Source: Mesostigma viride (lineage: Eukaryota; Streptophyta; Mesostigmatophyceae; Mesostigmatales; Mesostigmataceae). From it: 64,000 bases of DNA. The notes under the pieces were generated by a model. It was not told the DNA's origin. It made no database searches and saw only the letters and a list, made by a program, of their open reading frames with translations. The stretch covers positions 9,481,613 through 9,545,612 of the forward strand of contig RPFO01000080.1 of the NCBI GenBank assembly GCA_009746045.1, read 5' to 3'. Position 1 is the stretch's first letter. The number at the start of each line of letters is the position of its first letter. The position numbers were made by a program, and so were the translations under genes. Positions 31,411 through 41,207 of the stretch are shown here, one piece after another.

Positions 31411-32691
31411 CATCCTTAAAAGGGAAGGCCAGTAATAAGAGCGGGCTACTAGGTCCCGTACCCGTTTACCACCCTGATGAGCAGCTAAGTCATGCAACTC
31501 AAAGAGCAAGGAGGAGCGACAGATAGGAGGGACATACAGGCGCCATTGAGGGGGAGAATCTGCTATCTGCACATATAAAAACCCACCTACAAATTTACAA
31601 GGGTGCTTGCCTAATTGTTGGGGATGTGCAGCAATGGCAGCTAATGCTTCCGGCTCAGTGGCCGTAAATCTACTAATAAGGCGTTCAAGATCAGAGGTAG
31701 GCATCGCTACAGAGGTATCCAGAACAGGTTTAAAGAGATCTCCTACCGCCTTGCCAAAGAGAAGGGGAGGTCCTAGAGGGACTATGTTTTCATAAGACTT
31801 TCCTGACCTAGTCGCTATATGGCTAAGCGGTATAGAAATTTTATTTTTCCCCTCCCCCCCCACCGAGGCCACGGGAAGGGCCTCACACGGGAGAGAGAGT
31901 CCTACGTGAGAAAGGAGATCAGGCATGCGAACAGCTGTATGAAAGAGGTAGGCATAGGATTCATCATCAGGTAGTTCACCATAAGGGGTTACACCCATAG
32001 TAGTAGGAACTAGAGTAGTATTGAGAACATCAAGGTCCTCGAAAAAGGAGTAATCTGCACGACGAGAGAGTGCATCTGGTACTATGTTATCTACACCCTT
32101 AACATACTGAAGTTTAAAAGGGGAAAACTGTGCTAAAAATTCCATCCAGCGCGCTTGCCGAGGGGTAAGGTTGGGTTGGGAGAGAAGATGGGTAAGGGGA
32201 CGGTGATCCGTTTGGATAACTAATCTATAAGGATCTAGCTCACAGGGTTCATTCAGGCAGACATCAAATTGAGCACCTTTAAGAAAGTGCTGCCACGCGT
32301 GGCAACAATACACCACCGCTAAGAGTTCCTGCTGGTGTACGGGATAGTTACGCTCCGCAGGGAGCATTGTCCTAGAGATATACTCAATTGGCTGTAAGCC
32401 CTGACCCTGATCCTGGAGAAGGACGCCCCCTATAGCTACCTTACTAGCATCTGTAGCTACAACAAAGGGTTTAGTAGTATCCGGTAGGATGAGTACAGGA
32501 GGGGAAAGGAGTAGGGATTTTAGACACTGAAAAGCCGACTGACATTCACTACTCCAAACAAAGGGGATATCCTTCTTTAATAAATGATTAATAGGGGCTG
32601 CTATAGTTGCGAAACGCGGGATAAAACGCCTATAGTAAGAAGCAATTCCTAGAAAACTACGTACACCTTTAACGTCGGTAGGGTAGGCCAT
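31408..32691 (-). CDS. pol: Element E RT connection, RNase H and integrase finger
   Basis: Starts with the end of RT (DVKGVRSFLGIASYYRRF) and FVWSSECQSAFQCLK, then Ty3/gypsy RNase H: VVATDASKVAIGG, HQQELLAVVYCCHAW, QTDHRPLTHLL and VPDALSRRAD. It ends with the HH half of the integrase finger (ELHDLAAHQGGKRV). The frame overlaps the PR-RT frame at 32649-32691, so one small frame change separates them. Confidence 0.88.
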   Translation of the reverse strand: MAYPTDVKGVRSFLGIASYYRRFIPRFATIAAPINHLLKKDIPFVWSSECQSAFQCLKSLLLSPPVLILPDTTKPFVVATDASKVAIGGVLLQDQGQGLQPIEYISRTMLPAERNYPVHQQELLAVVYCCHAWQHFLKGAQFDVCLNEPCELDPYRLVIQTDHRPLTHLLSQPNLTPRQARWMEFLAQFSPFKLQYVKGVDNIVPDALSRRADYSFFEDLDVLNTTLVPTTMGVTPYGELPDDESYAYLFHTAVRMPDLLSHVGLSLPCEALPVASVGGEGKNKISIPLSHIATRSGKSYENIVPLGPPLLFGKAVGDLFKPVLDTSVAMPTSDLERLISRFTATEPEALAAIAAHPQQLGKHPCKFVGGFLYVQIADSPPQWRLYVPPICRSSLLFELHDLAAHQGGKRVRDLVARSYYWPSLLRM

Positions 32692-34196
32692 TCCTGAATT
32701 GACTTAGTTTTATCCGGGTCGGTAGCGACCCCGGCATCTGACAGAACGTGCCCTAAAAATGGGACACTCCTACCCGAACGAACTTTAGCACGGCGCGCCC
32801 ACAAAGAATTTTCAGCCATTATTTCTAATACTTTCTTTAAATCACGTAGGTGCGTTTCAAAATCAGGAGAGTAAATAAGAATATCATCTAAGTAAGCTTG
32901 AGCACAAGAACGGTCATGCTCAGATAAAGAAACAGAGGAGAAGGAAGGATCCTTTAAATCAGAGGACACCTGAGGAAGGTGAGAATTTCCCATAACAGGT
33001 CTAAGCACTTCATTCATTAACATTTGAAAAGAGGCAGGCGAGTTACAGAGTCCCATAGCCGCTACTCTAAACTGGTAATGACCAAAAGGGGTAGCAAAGG
33101 CGGTTTTATGGCAATCCTCAGGAGCTATCCGCAACTGCCAAAAACCATCCGCACAATCCAGTACTGTGAAACAAGTGGAACCTTTAACCTTATTAAATAT
33201 ATCATCAATACGAGGTAGAGGGTATTTAGACTTCACAGTAATATCATTCAACTTCCTATAATCAGTAACTAGGCGAAACTTGCCATTTGGCTTAGGAACT
33301 AACAGGACACCAGCTGAGTAGGGAGAGTTACTAGGCTCTATCAATCCTGCTTCTAATAGTGACACTAAAATCTGTTTTAGTTCCTTTAACTCGGTAGGGC
33401 CCATTCTATACATCGGAGAGTGCGTAGGAACTGCACCGTCCTTGATAACTACACGGTGTAAAACAGAACGAGGAGGAGGATAAGAAGGAGTCTTTTCTTC
33501 AAAAACTTTTGAGGAATCTATCACAGCCATGTATCTTACTATTTCATTTTCAGTAAATCCCACTCCTATTGTATCCACTGTGTTTATATCTATATCCACA
33601 CTATTATTAGTGATAGGTATCTCCTGTACTTCTAACTGAAGGAACATACATAATAAATATCCATATTCCTTTAATTCAGAACGCAACTCATCATTGGACA
33701 TTAATACTTCAGGTATAGGTCTTACAGGAGGATCAACAGGTGTAGGAGGAGTAATATCTACCAAGGATAAATTTTCCAATCTATAATGACGTTCCGGTAC
33801 CCAGTAAGAGCTATCTGGAAACCAAATGACCATGGTATCATAATTAATAGTAATCTTATTATCCTGGTGCCAATCTAATCCTAGTAATACATCAGCGGTA
33901 GTGATAGGGCCTATAGTGGCCGTCAGGTTGACAGTACGTCCTTGTATGACCAGGGGAAGGGACACCGTACCCGGGGAATGACTGGTGCGACCATCAGCAT
34001 AATGAACAGTGACAGGTTTGGTGTGAGGGGTAGGGACTAGTCCTAAACGCCTAACTAGGGCCTCGCTCACAAAGGAGCTAGCCGCACCGCTATCTACCAA
34101 CACAGAGACATTCAAAAGTTCATCAGCATGCAAGAAAGGGTCTACAACAGTATGGGGAACGGTTAAACCACCATTCAAGAACATAAGAGGACGCAC
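32649..34196 (-). CDS. pol: Element E aspartic protease and reverse transcriptase
   Basis: The protease has VLVDSGAASSFVSEA (DSG active site) and VLLGLDWH (flap-side ILG-type motif). RT follows with LVTDYRKLND, YPLPRIDDIF, FTVLDCADGFWQLRI, PFGHYQFRVAAMGLCNSPA and YLDDILIYSP (the YxDD box), then FLGHVLSDAGV. This is a typical Ty3/gypsy PR-RT arrangement. An insert rich in Ser/Asp separates the GLCNSPA and YLDD blocks. No ATG is needed if it is expressed as a gag-pol fusion; the upstream frame is open for some distance. Confidence 0.9.
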   Translation of the reverse strand: MRPLMFLNGGLTVPHTVVDPFLHADELLNVSVLVDSGAASSFVSEALVRRLGLVPTPHTKPVTVHYADGRTSHSPGTVSLPLVIQGRTVNLTATIGPITTADVLLGLDWHQDNKITINYDTMVIWFPDSSYWVPERHYRLENLSLVDITPPTPVDPPVRPIPEVLMSNDELRSELKEYGYLLCMFLQLEVQEIPITNNSVDIDINTVDTIGVGFTENEIVRYMAVIDSSKVFEEKTPSYPPPRSVLHRVVIKDGAVPTHSPMYRMGPTELKELKQILVSLLEAGLIEPSNSPYSAGVLLVPKPNGKFRLVTDYRKLNDITVKSKYPLPRIDDIFNKVKGSTCFTVLDCADGFWQLRIAPEDCHKTAFATPFGHYQFRVAAMGLCNSPASFQMLMNEVLRPVMGNSHLPQVSSDLKDPSFSSVSLSEHDRSCAQAYLDDILIYSPDFETHLRDLKKVLEIMAENSLWARRAKVRSGRSVPFLGHVLSDAGVATDPDKTKSIQEWPTLPTLKVYVVF

Positions 34197-34339
34197 ACGT
34201 AGTGGTAGGGAAGATTCAGCTCCTACAGAGGTTATAAAAACAGGCAGGCAAAAATTTTTATCTGGGGTACTATCTAAGGACCTGTCCAGGTTACCCCCGG
34301 CTGACAGGCCTACTGTTCCCCCTCCCCCCCAAATCCATA

Positions 34340-35240
34340 GGAACTAACCCCGAAGAAGACCCTGGCGAAAAAGCCACTGCTGGAGGGTCACGAGGGAGCG
34401 AAGAGGGTGCGGGAGCCTGATTATCATAGGGGAACCCTGGGGATCCTGTCTGCACAGCATTCAGCCTACTAGGGGTAGCTGAGGGAATGCGTCCTGAAGT
34501 GGGACGAATAGGAGCACGCTGAGGGGTACGAGGAGGGCGAGCGTCGGGATGAGGGGGAGCACCCGAAAGGAACTTGGGGCACTCACGTTTAAGATGACCT
34601 ACTTCCTTACAATGATAGCATGTGATATGAGAGACATCAGAGCTGAAAGGTCAGTCACACAGATATCTAATTCTTCTACATAGGAGTTCTCCTCCTCAGG
34701 GGTAAGGCTTATATTATTAATACGGGAACGGGTAGGAAGAGAAGGTGTGGAGAAGAAATCTGTTACTCGTAAAAGATGCTGACGCACATAGGAACTAACC
34801 CCGAAGAAGACCCTGGCGAAAAAGCCACTGCTGGAGGGTCACGAGGGAGCGAAGAGGGTGCGGGAGCCTGATTATCATAGGGGAACCCTGGGGGTCCTGT
34901 CTGCACAGCATTCAGCCTACTAGGGGTAGCTGAGGGAATGCGTCCTGAAGTGGGACGAATAGGAGCACGCTGAGGGGTACGAGGAGGGCGAGCGTCGGGA
35001 TGAGGGGAAGCACCCGAAAGGAACTTGGGGCACTCACGTTTAAGATGACCTACTTCCTTACAATGATAGCATGTGATATGAGAGACATCAAGAGCTGAAA
35101 GATCAGCAACGCAGATATCTAATTCTTCTACATAGGAGTTCTCCTCCTCAGGGGTAAGGATAATATTATTAATACGGGAACGGGTAGGGAGAGAAGGAGT
35201 GGTGAAGAAATGTGCTACTCGCAAGAGATGCTGGCGCACA
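34340..35240 (-). repeat. 451-bp tandem duplication in gag C-terminal region
   Basis: About 34341-34788 and 34792-35240 are near-identical copies offset by 451 bp. Each includes the gag zinc knuckle and the Pro-rich tail. The right copy, first in the coding direction, keeps an intact CYHCKEVGHLKREC; the left copy is frame-broken before its knuckle. Confidence 0.85.
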
Positions 35241-36495
35241 TGCTTGAGGGGCAGATCAGTAAAACGGTAGGCAGAGAACTGGCGCTTGACTTCACGTAAT
35301 AAAGGTCTACTGAGGCCTTGGAGGAAGCGAGCACGTACTTCTGCACCCGACAAATCCCTAATTCGTACCATCTGAGCATCAAACTCTTTCATATACTCCT
35401 TAAATGATTTAGTACCCTGCTGCAAGGTACCAAAGGCTAATCTATCCTGCCAATCTGAATCAGGAGGGACTAAATGGTTCTCTAAACGCTTAAACAATTC
35501 TGCTACAGAGTTAGGGTAGGCATGAGAGGCCAAAGACTCACACTGAATGAGGTTAGCAAGCTCAGGAGTAATGCAGGTTGTAAGATAGTGAGGGACTAGT
35601 ACAGCATCAGAGAGACGCCATCTATTATGATTCTGCCACGACTCTGTGTTCTGGGTAAGCAACATAATAAAGGTGAAAAACTGTTGAGGGGTAGACTTGA
35701 CATCCAGCTTGGGAAGGTTAGCAAAGAGGGGAAGAGCAGGGGGCTTAGGGGGATTTTAGAAGAGTCAGTTTTTCCCATAGGGCCACTATCTTCCACTGCT
35801 ACATAAGCGGGATAGAAGGAAGGAAGAAGAAAGGTTTTGGGTAGGGGTCTAGAAGGGGCCACCGTTTCAGGCTGGTGCCCATAGGAGAAGGGTACAGTAT
35901 ATTGCTCACGAAGAGAGGAGTAGGCAAAATGATCATAATTTCTGTCATCTAGAGGCATGGTGCTGAAATCACTATTAACTTCTAAATCAGCCACACGGGT
36001 AGGGACCTGGGCATCCTCATAGGCCGTATCAGGGTAGGACCAGGAAGCAGGTGGGTAAAAGGGAACTGCACTAGGGCGCCCAGAAGGGCCGACAGGGGCA
36101 GAGGTACGACCCGTGTTAAAAGCAGGCATGGAAGGCACAGGGTGGGAAGGAGGCCTAGAAACATTGTTAGTTAGTGAGGACCTGCTGGGGGGTTGAGCCA
36201 AGGTTGCAGGAGGGGCAGGGGCCTGGTTCAAGGTAAGGGAAGGGTCATCACTAAATCTGACTTGCATACGTTGTTCATAGGTAGGAGGGGTAAGTGAGGG
36301 ACGACGGCGACCACCAGTAACAGGAGAAGGAGGTGAGGTACGAAGATTACCTTGAGGAGTGAGATGGTGCACCGTTTCAAGTGAGTCCCGTCGGTTACCA
36401 CGATTGTTGTTATGGTTGTTAGTATTATTATTGTTATTACTCATAGTAGGAGTGTTGGTAGGTATAGGCGACATGTTACCACCCACTGGATCCAT
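34763..36495 (-). pseudogene. gag: Gag of element E (frameshift near 35720-35760)
   Basis: ATG at 36495 (MDPVGGNMSPIPTN). The N-terminal half is Asn/Pro/Ser-rich. A frame change in C-rich sequence around 35720-35760 leads to the capsid-type region (SWQNHNRWRLSDAVL, then LENHLVPPDSDWQDRLAFG, FKEYMKEFDAQMVRI), which matches the retrotransposon gag family. A CCHC knuckle (CYHCKEVGHLKREC) and Pro-rich tail follow. The end runs into the tandem duplication and stops at 34763. It would form the particle in which reverse transcription occurs. Confidence 0.85.
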
Positions 36496-36619
36496 TTTTA
36501 ATTAAGTAAATGATTAGGAATCTAACTGAAAGCAACAAGGATAAAGGACAAGGCCTAATTTAAGGCAAGGAAAGAAAAGAAAAAGCTTTTAATGTCCTAA
36601 AAGAAGGAAACAATTTAAA

Positions 36620-37024
36620 TCAATCCTTTTTAGCAACAGTAATGGATAGGGAACCGAACTCTAAGGTGAGAGGCGTATCTAAGCTAGATGAGGATGCAGC
36701 CCGTTTAGGGGGAGACGAAGGAGGAGATGGAGGTGGTGTAACAAAAACAAGACTATCTACTGCAGGACGAGCATGAGGAGAAGGACAAGAATGGAGACCC
36801 AAATCTGATTCACTATGCTTTAAGAGGTAGGTCTGAGCTTCTTCAAAGGACATAAACTTCTTATATTTGGAGACATTATAAGCACGCGACTGAACGAACT
36901 TCCTAGCATCGGCCCACGATAAGAAAGTAGATGCCCATTGAGGGGTAATAACAACGTAATATTTCGCTAAACTATTATTACTAGTCGAATGAGAAGGAGC
37001 AGGAAAAGGACGTCGCTGGCTCAT
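36620..37024 (-). CDS. Hybrid-binding (RNase H1 N-terminal / viroplasmin-like) ORF upstream of gag in E
   Basis: A 134-residue frame from ATG 37024, lying between the 5' LTR and gag. Residues about 20-70 (KYYVVITPQWASTFLSWADA ... YKKFMSFEEAQTYLL) fit the hybrid-binding domain pattern: YYVV, a Trp in the middle, then KYKKF-x(3)-EEAxxYL. That fold is known at the N-terminus of RNase H1 and in caulimovirus inclusion proteins, where it binds RNA/DNA hybrids or RNA. The C-terminus is Pro/Ser-rich. A separate HBD ORF before gag is unusual for a chromovirus; it might assist reverse transcription. Assignment is by eye. Confidence 0.7.
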   Translation of the reverse strand: MSQRRPFPAPSHSTSNNSLAKYYVVITPQWASTFLSWADARKFVQSRAYNVSKYKKFMSFEEAQTYLLKHSESDLGLHSCPSPHARPAVDSLVFVTPPPSPPSSPPKRAASSSSLDTPLTLEFGSLSITVAKKD

Positions 37025-37533
37025 GTTAACGCACCTGGTAGGTCTTGAGTAGTCAAATAAGGAGAACGAGGAGAAGGCGACTTATCTCGGGTGTCTGAAA
37101 CCGAACCAGATTGACGACGCACGCAGGGACGAGGTTTCCAGCGCCAGGTGGTCGTAAGTATCCGGTTTCAAGAATTCTGCGTCTGGCGATGGGTCGTCTA
37201 AATACAACGCAGGCAAGAACGCAGAAAAGTGTAATCTACGAGACGCTAGTCGTCTCTCTAACGTAGAACCAAAACCATCACCTATCTACGACAGTAGGCC
37301 ACATGTCGCAGGAAAACGAAACGAGGAAAAGGAGCTATCTATAAAAGGATTTTCCGCTTCGAGCAGGTCTATCTTCTAGGCAGGGCGTGTCCCGACTCGG
37401 GCAGCACTACCCCCCCAGCTTGCAGGCGACCCGCCCATTACCTGTCAAGTAGGTGTCGTCTTCATTTTCCCGGACGCGGAAGGGTTGATTCAATGACGTA
37501 TGTTGCAGGGGATCGTCGTCTGGCTCTCTACCT
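37025..37533 (-). other. 5' leader of element E
   Basis: Untranslated leader between the primer-binding site and the first ORF. No frame here has a recognised domain. Confidence 0.6.
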
Positions 37534-37551
37534 AAAATTCCTCCGAGTCCA
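37534..37551 (-). promoter_or_regulatory. Primer-binding site of element E
   Basis: On the minus strand the internal region starts one base after the LTR with TGGACTCGGAGGAATTTT. TGG complements a tRNA CCA end. The tRNA was not identified. Confidence 0.65.
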
Positions 37552-37552
37552 T

Positions 37553-38095
37553 TGTTACGCCTCGGGTATCTACCACTACCTCTACCTCTACCTGGCCTGA
37601 TGCTACCTAAACTAGTCAAGCCGCCTCTAGTTAAACCCCTAGCGAAAGACGAACGAGACGATCCAGATCTCAATGCATTAACGTAAGTGTTACTATAATA
37701 CGCCATAAGCCATTTACACAACCCGTTTACTCCAGGAATAGAGGAAGGAAACACAACTACACTGCCGTGACCCAAGCCTATATGTGTTAATTCATTTAAC
37801 ACACGCCGAGTGCACACACGAGGGGTAGAACGTGCATAAATGGTCACCAACGGTCCAACACGCTCGGGCCGACATGGCCCTCGCCTACAGATGCACGCTG
37901 GTCCACTACATTCTACCAAAGGATCAGGACCACTAGTAAAGTACGCGGCGCGGCGCCCAAAGGCACCCAATGTACCACAGTACTGTAACGAGGACAATAG
38001 TGTCCCGGTAGGAGCTACACGTAAACCTAGGGACAACCGAGGCAAGGGACCTAATTTACGTCCGTAACTACAACGAATTGTTACGCGACGTAACA
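37553..38095 (-). repeat. 5' LTR of element E
   Basis: 543 bp, TGTTACG...CGTAACA. Differs from the other LTR at only a few positions. Followed by the CCAGG target duplication at 38096-38100. Confidence 0.95.
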
Positions 38096-38191
38096 CCAGG
38101 GAAGCCAGGTGACACGCGTCAGGTCACCGTGAGGAATACAAGTAAAGACCTTGCATGCTGCGTCCAACTAACCGACGGATGAGTGTTACGT

Positions 38192-38656
38192 CGCGTAACT
38201 TTTGTTGTTGTTACGGACGTAAATTGGGTCCTCGGTTGCCTCAGCCATTCCGAAACAGTCCTATGCTTACGTGTAGTTGGGGCCTTTTGACCGGTGGTCT
38301 CACGGTCCTGTGACGTGGCAATTTTACATCATTATAGTACTGTGGGCCGGTGCAGTCGCGCCGCGCTGGGTACTTTAGAGTAGCGGTACTTATCATTGAG
38401 TATAGATTTGGACATGCGTTAGTCCTGTAGGCGAGGGTCGATGTCGGCCCGAGCATACACGCATGTCGGCGGTCATTTATGCAGCAGTTAATGATTGTCC
38501 TTCGAAGTTCGTGAATTGCACTCGGCGTGTGTTATGGATTCGTAACACGTATTAGTAGCTAGGCCGGTCATCATGGTGTATTAGTGTTTCCTTCGTAGTA
38601 CCCTGAATAGAATCGGTGTATGGCGTATTATAATAGAATGTATAAGAATGCATTGA
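38192..38656 (+). repeat. Old E-family LTR fragment, inverted relative to E
   Basis: Begins TGTTACGTCGCGTAAC and follows the reverse complement of the E LTR with many substitutions. It stops at GCATTGA, where element F is inserted, and resumes after 55246 (ATTGAGAAC..., then CTAGTTTAACTG). It is an old insertion that served as the landing site for F. Confidence 0.75.
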
Positions 38657-39390
38657 TGTAACGACTAAAAATGATCATCAACATCATCCATCATAGTCCA
38701 ATACGAAAGATCTTTTACCTGGGTTGCTTTCTTGGGTCACAGAACTTCAAGTATCCAGGCAACGTTGAGGTGAAGATTATATTCCACAGCGACGTGATTG
38801 AAGGAACCACAACCCCTTGTAGACACAACGACAAGCGTGTGCCCTAGACGCCTTCTGTGGAACTGCAAGTAGTCTAGTACCAAAGAGCTTTATGATGAAT
38901 GGACAACAAAGACAAGCTTTATTATACCATGATGGATCAAAACCAACGTAGCAACAATGGCGACCCCACGTCCTTGATATCGACGTGCTTGTCGAGCATG
39001 CCTCAACCTTAGCCTGAAGAGAACCAATCAGAATCATGGAATTCTAAACAAGATCTTCGTATCCATCCTAGCTATAGTCACACGAAACAGAACAACATCA
39101 CAAACAGCCTGGCAGAATCTATGCATGAGATCCTAGATCTGTAGTAAGCACTAAAATCCCAAAGGAACATTTAAGACTTGGTAGTATGCTGACCAACAAA
39201 CTATAACCCCACGTGGATCAAGCCACGACCAATAAGGGCTTCTAACAGTCGGTTGACAAAGTACAAGATTCAAGTGCCACCTTCTTGGAAACCTCATAAC
39301 TTTCTCAATGCTGATCCAAAAGTCCTCTAATAAAAGCCAAACATTCACAAAACAATGGATGTAACAACAAAGTCATTTTTGCTTGTTACA
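38657..39390 (-). repeat. 3' LTR of element F
   Basis: 734 bp with TGTAAC/GTTACA ends. Its right 298 bp recur at 54948-55246 and, from 55781, in the tandem duplicate. Next to it at 39391-39401 is the polypurine tract on the minus strand. Confidence 0.8.
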
Positions 39391-39554
39391 TATCTCCCCC
39401 TCAAGACTGGAACCACCAGTTCCAAAAAAATCAAATAACTCGTTAAGGAGGAGTGACACTGAACAGAAATCCACCATCTCTTGGGAAAAGCAGATGGGTT
39501 TTTACATCCCTGAAGCCAGGGCCTCCTATCTCATGAACATCTAGTCACAGGTAC

Positions 39555-40198
39555 AGTTAGCAAACCAACCAGAGCTGTGAGCTCCTGGTCTTTCAACGGG
39601 ATGAGCCCAAGTTGCAAGGCAGCAACCTTTTAACCCGTGCACCAAGCCACGACCACAGTGAGCGTTTCCACGTCCAATGTGGGAGCCTCGGTTCGTGCTT
39701 GCCAAGATAGCTGGTCATCCCCCATGACCAAGCTATATCCTTTGCGTTGTTCCTCGTTCCCATCGGCGTGACGAGGCACGTGCAGGCATGCAAGCAAATC
39801 CTCAACGTCCACTGGCATCAGTGCAGAGCCAGGACGAACTGGATTTGCCTAGACTCTGCAACCTAGGAATTAAGTACAGGACCTGTCACAAGCCTGCAAG
39901 GCCTAGTATCCTTGCAGACCTGTGCCAGCTCCAGTATTCCACCAGTCACAGGCTGCTGCTCCTCTGGTCTACGTGGACCACAGTCACGTGATAGTCAGGC
40001 TAAGCCTGTGCAGGCACGGCCTGCCACGTGTCCTGTCCACTATACCAGAGGACTGTACCCTAGTCGGCCACGGACGGCTAGGACTTCGGGACCTCATATC
40101 TTTCTCGTCCCTTGTCTGTTTCAGGCGGTCAGCACGGCGTTGGAAAGGTCTTTCCAAACTGCATCCACTTAGCATATTGGTTGCCCAAAATGCTAACT
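39555..40198 (-). repeat. 3' LTR of element B
   Basis: 644 bp, AGTT...AACT. The purine tract AAAAGAAGAAAGGGTTGG (minus strand, 40199-40216) abuts it. Confidence 0.93.
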
Positions 40199-40216
40199 CC
40201 AACCCTTTCTTCTTTT
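40199..40216 (-). other. Polypurine tract of element B
   Basis: Minus-strand AAAAGAAGAAAGGGTTGG directly before AGTTAG. The ending GGGTTGG matches the GGGATTGG of element A. Confidence 0.8.
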
Positions 40217-40547
40217 GGAGCTGGACCAGCTTGAAACAACCTAACCTTGCTTGTGCCCACTCAGCCACAGACCGCTTGGTCCCTTGAGGTTGATCAGACC
40301 TTTGAGGGCCCAGGTTCCTGCCTCCTTTGGGTAACAACATATCTGCCCTTGGACCAGGCTAGGTGTACTGGCCAGTGAATCAGAGGTCACCCCAGGTTAT
40401 CCCCTGACCCCTTGGTCAGCTCCCAACCTTTCCTTGGGAACTTGGTGCTAGATTAAAGTCAAGGCACATTACCTAGTCCAATGGCTGGGATTACAGGATG
40501 CCAAGAACGTACTATTGTGAGTTCCTGATCTTTCACAGTTATCACAG

Positions 40548-40568
40548 GCGCCCGTTCTTATGGCGCCC
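40548..40568 (-). promoter_or_regulatory. GGGCGCC direct repeat conserved with element A
   Basis: On the minus strand GGGCGCC occurs twice with a 14-bp period, separated by ATAAGAAC. The surrounding sequence is diverged from A, so the repeat seems to be under selection. Confidence 0.5.
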
Positions 40569-40703
40569 GCCTTGGCCAGCCTTTCCCTTTTATGCTCAAA
40601 GAGACTCAGGTAGCACCTATACAAATACTGCCTTATTGGGGAGCCCATGTCTTCACTGGGTGTTAAGCCCAGGAATCACTCATGCCAGGCTGTGGCTCTG
40701 CTG

Positions 40704-40714
40704 GGGAATTGAAC
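40704..40714 (-). promoter_or_regulatory. B-box/T-arm-like motif in element B 3' UTR
   Basis: Minus-strand GGTTCAATTCC within GGGGTTCAATTCCCC. It lies about 136 bp before the GGGCGCC pair, compared with about 147 bp in element A. Confidence 0.45.
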
Positions 40715-41207
40715 CCCACCCCAACCTCCAGGTTTATAGGTGACCTGGAACTTTACACAAGAGAAACATTACAACCATGGAACAACATGAGAATGACATG
40801 ACATGATTATGTTTTATTCAAGCATTATATAACCCAGAATGTGGCCCCCTGGCAACCATGTTCCACATGGTCACACAACCAGGTTCTTTATTAGCAACAG
40901 GTTGGAAACAAGCACTAGAAAACATATGTACAGCAACCTGTAAGAACCAACATTCGGGTTGCCCTTGCATGGCCTAACTGTTTGAGGCCAAAGGCGTCGA
41001 CTTAAGTCCTGGCGACTCTTCTGAACCCCATGGGGAGGGCCAGGCATGATTCTCAGCTGGTAGGAGTGACATTCCACACCAACTCCTGTCCAGGAGGGTG
41101 TACCTAACCCTGAAGGACCGGCTGTCAACCAGTAAGCACCAGTCACCACTTGGTACTTTGGTCAAGCAGCCCACTGGGGACACCCAAGCTGAAGCAAGGC
41201 CTGGTCT

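Larger units (their letters stand above)
26876..38095 (-). mobile_element. Element E: Ty3/gypsy chromovirus
   Basis: Coding is on the minus strand. LTRs are 26876-27418 and 37553-38095, both 543 bp, starting TGTTACG and ending CGTAACA, with target duplication CCAGG (26871-26875 and 38096-38100). About four or five differences between LTRs were seen. Order from the 5' end: hybrid-binding-domain ORF, gag, PR-RT-RNase H-integrase with GPF module and chromodomain, then an extra ORF before the 3' LTR. Gag, pol and the extra ORF are broken by several frameshifts, so this copy is non-autonomous unless these are sequence errors. Confidence 0.95.
40217..41207 (-). other. 3' untranslated region of element B
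   Basis: About 1 kb without a supported frame. Carries the GGGCGCC pair and the B-box-like motif conserved with element A. Confidence 0.7.
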
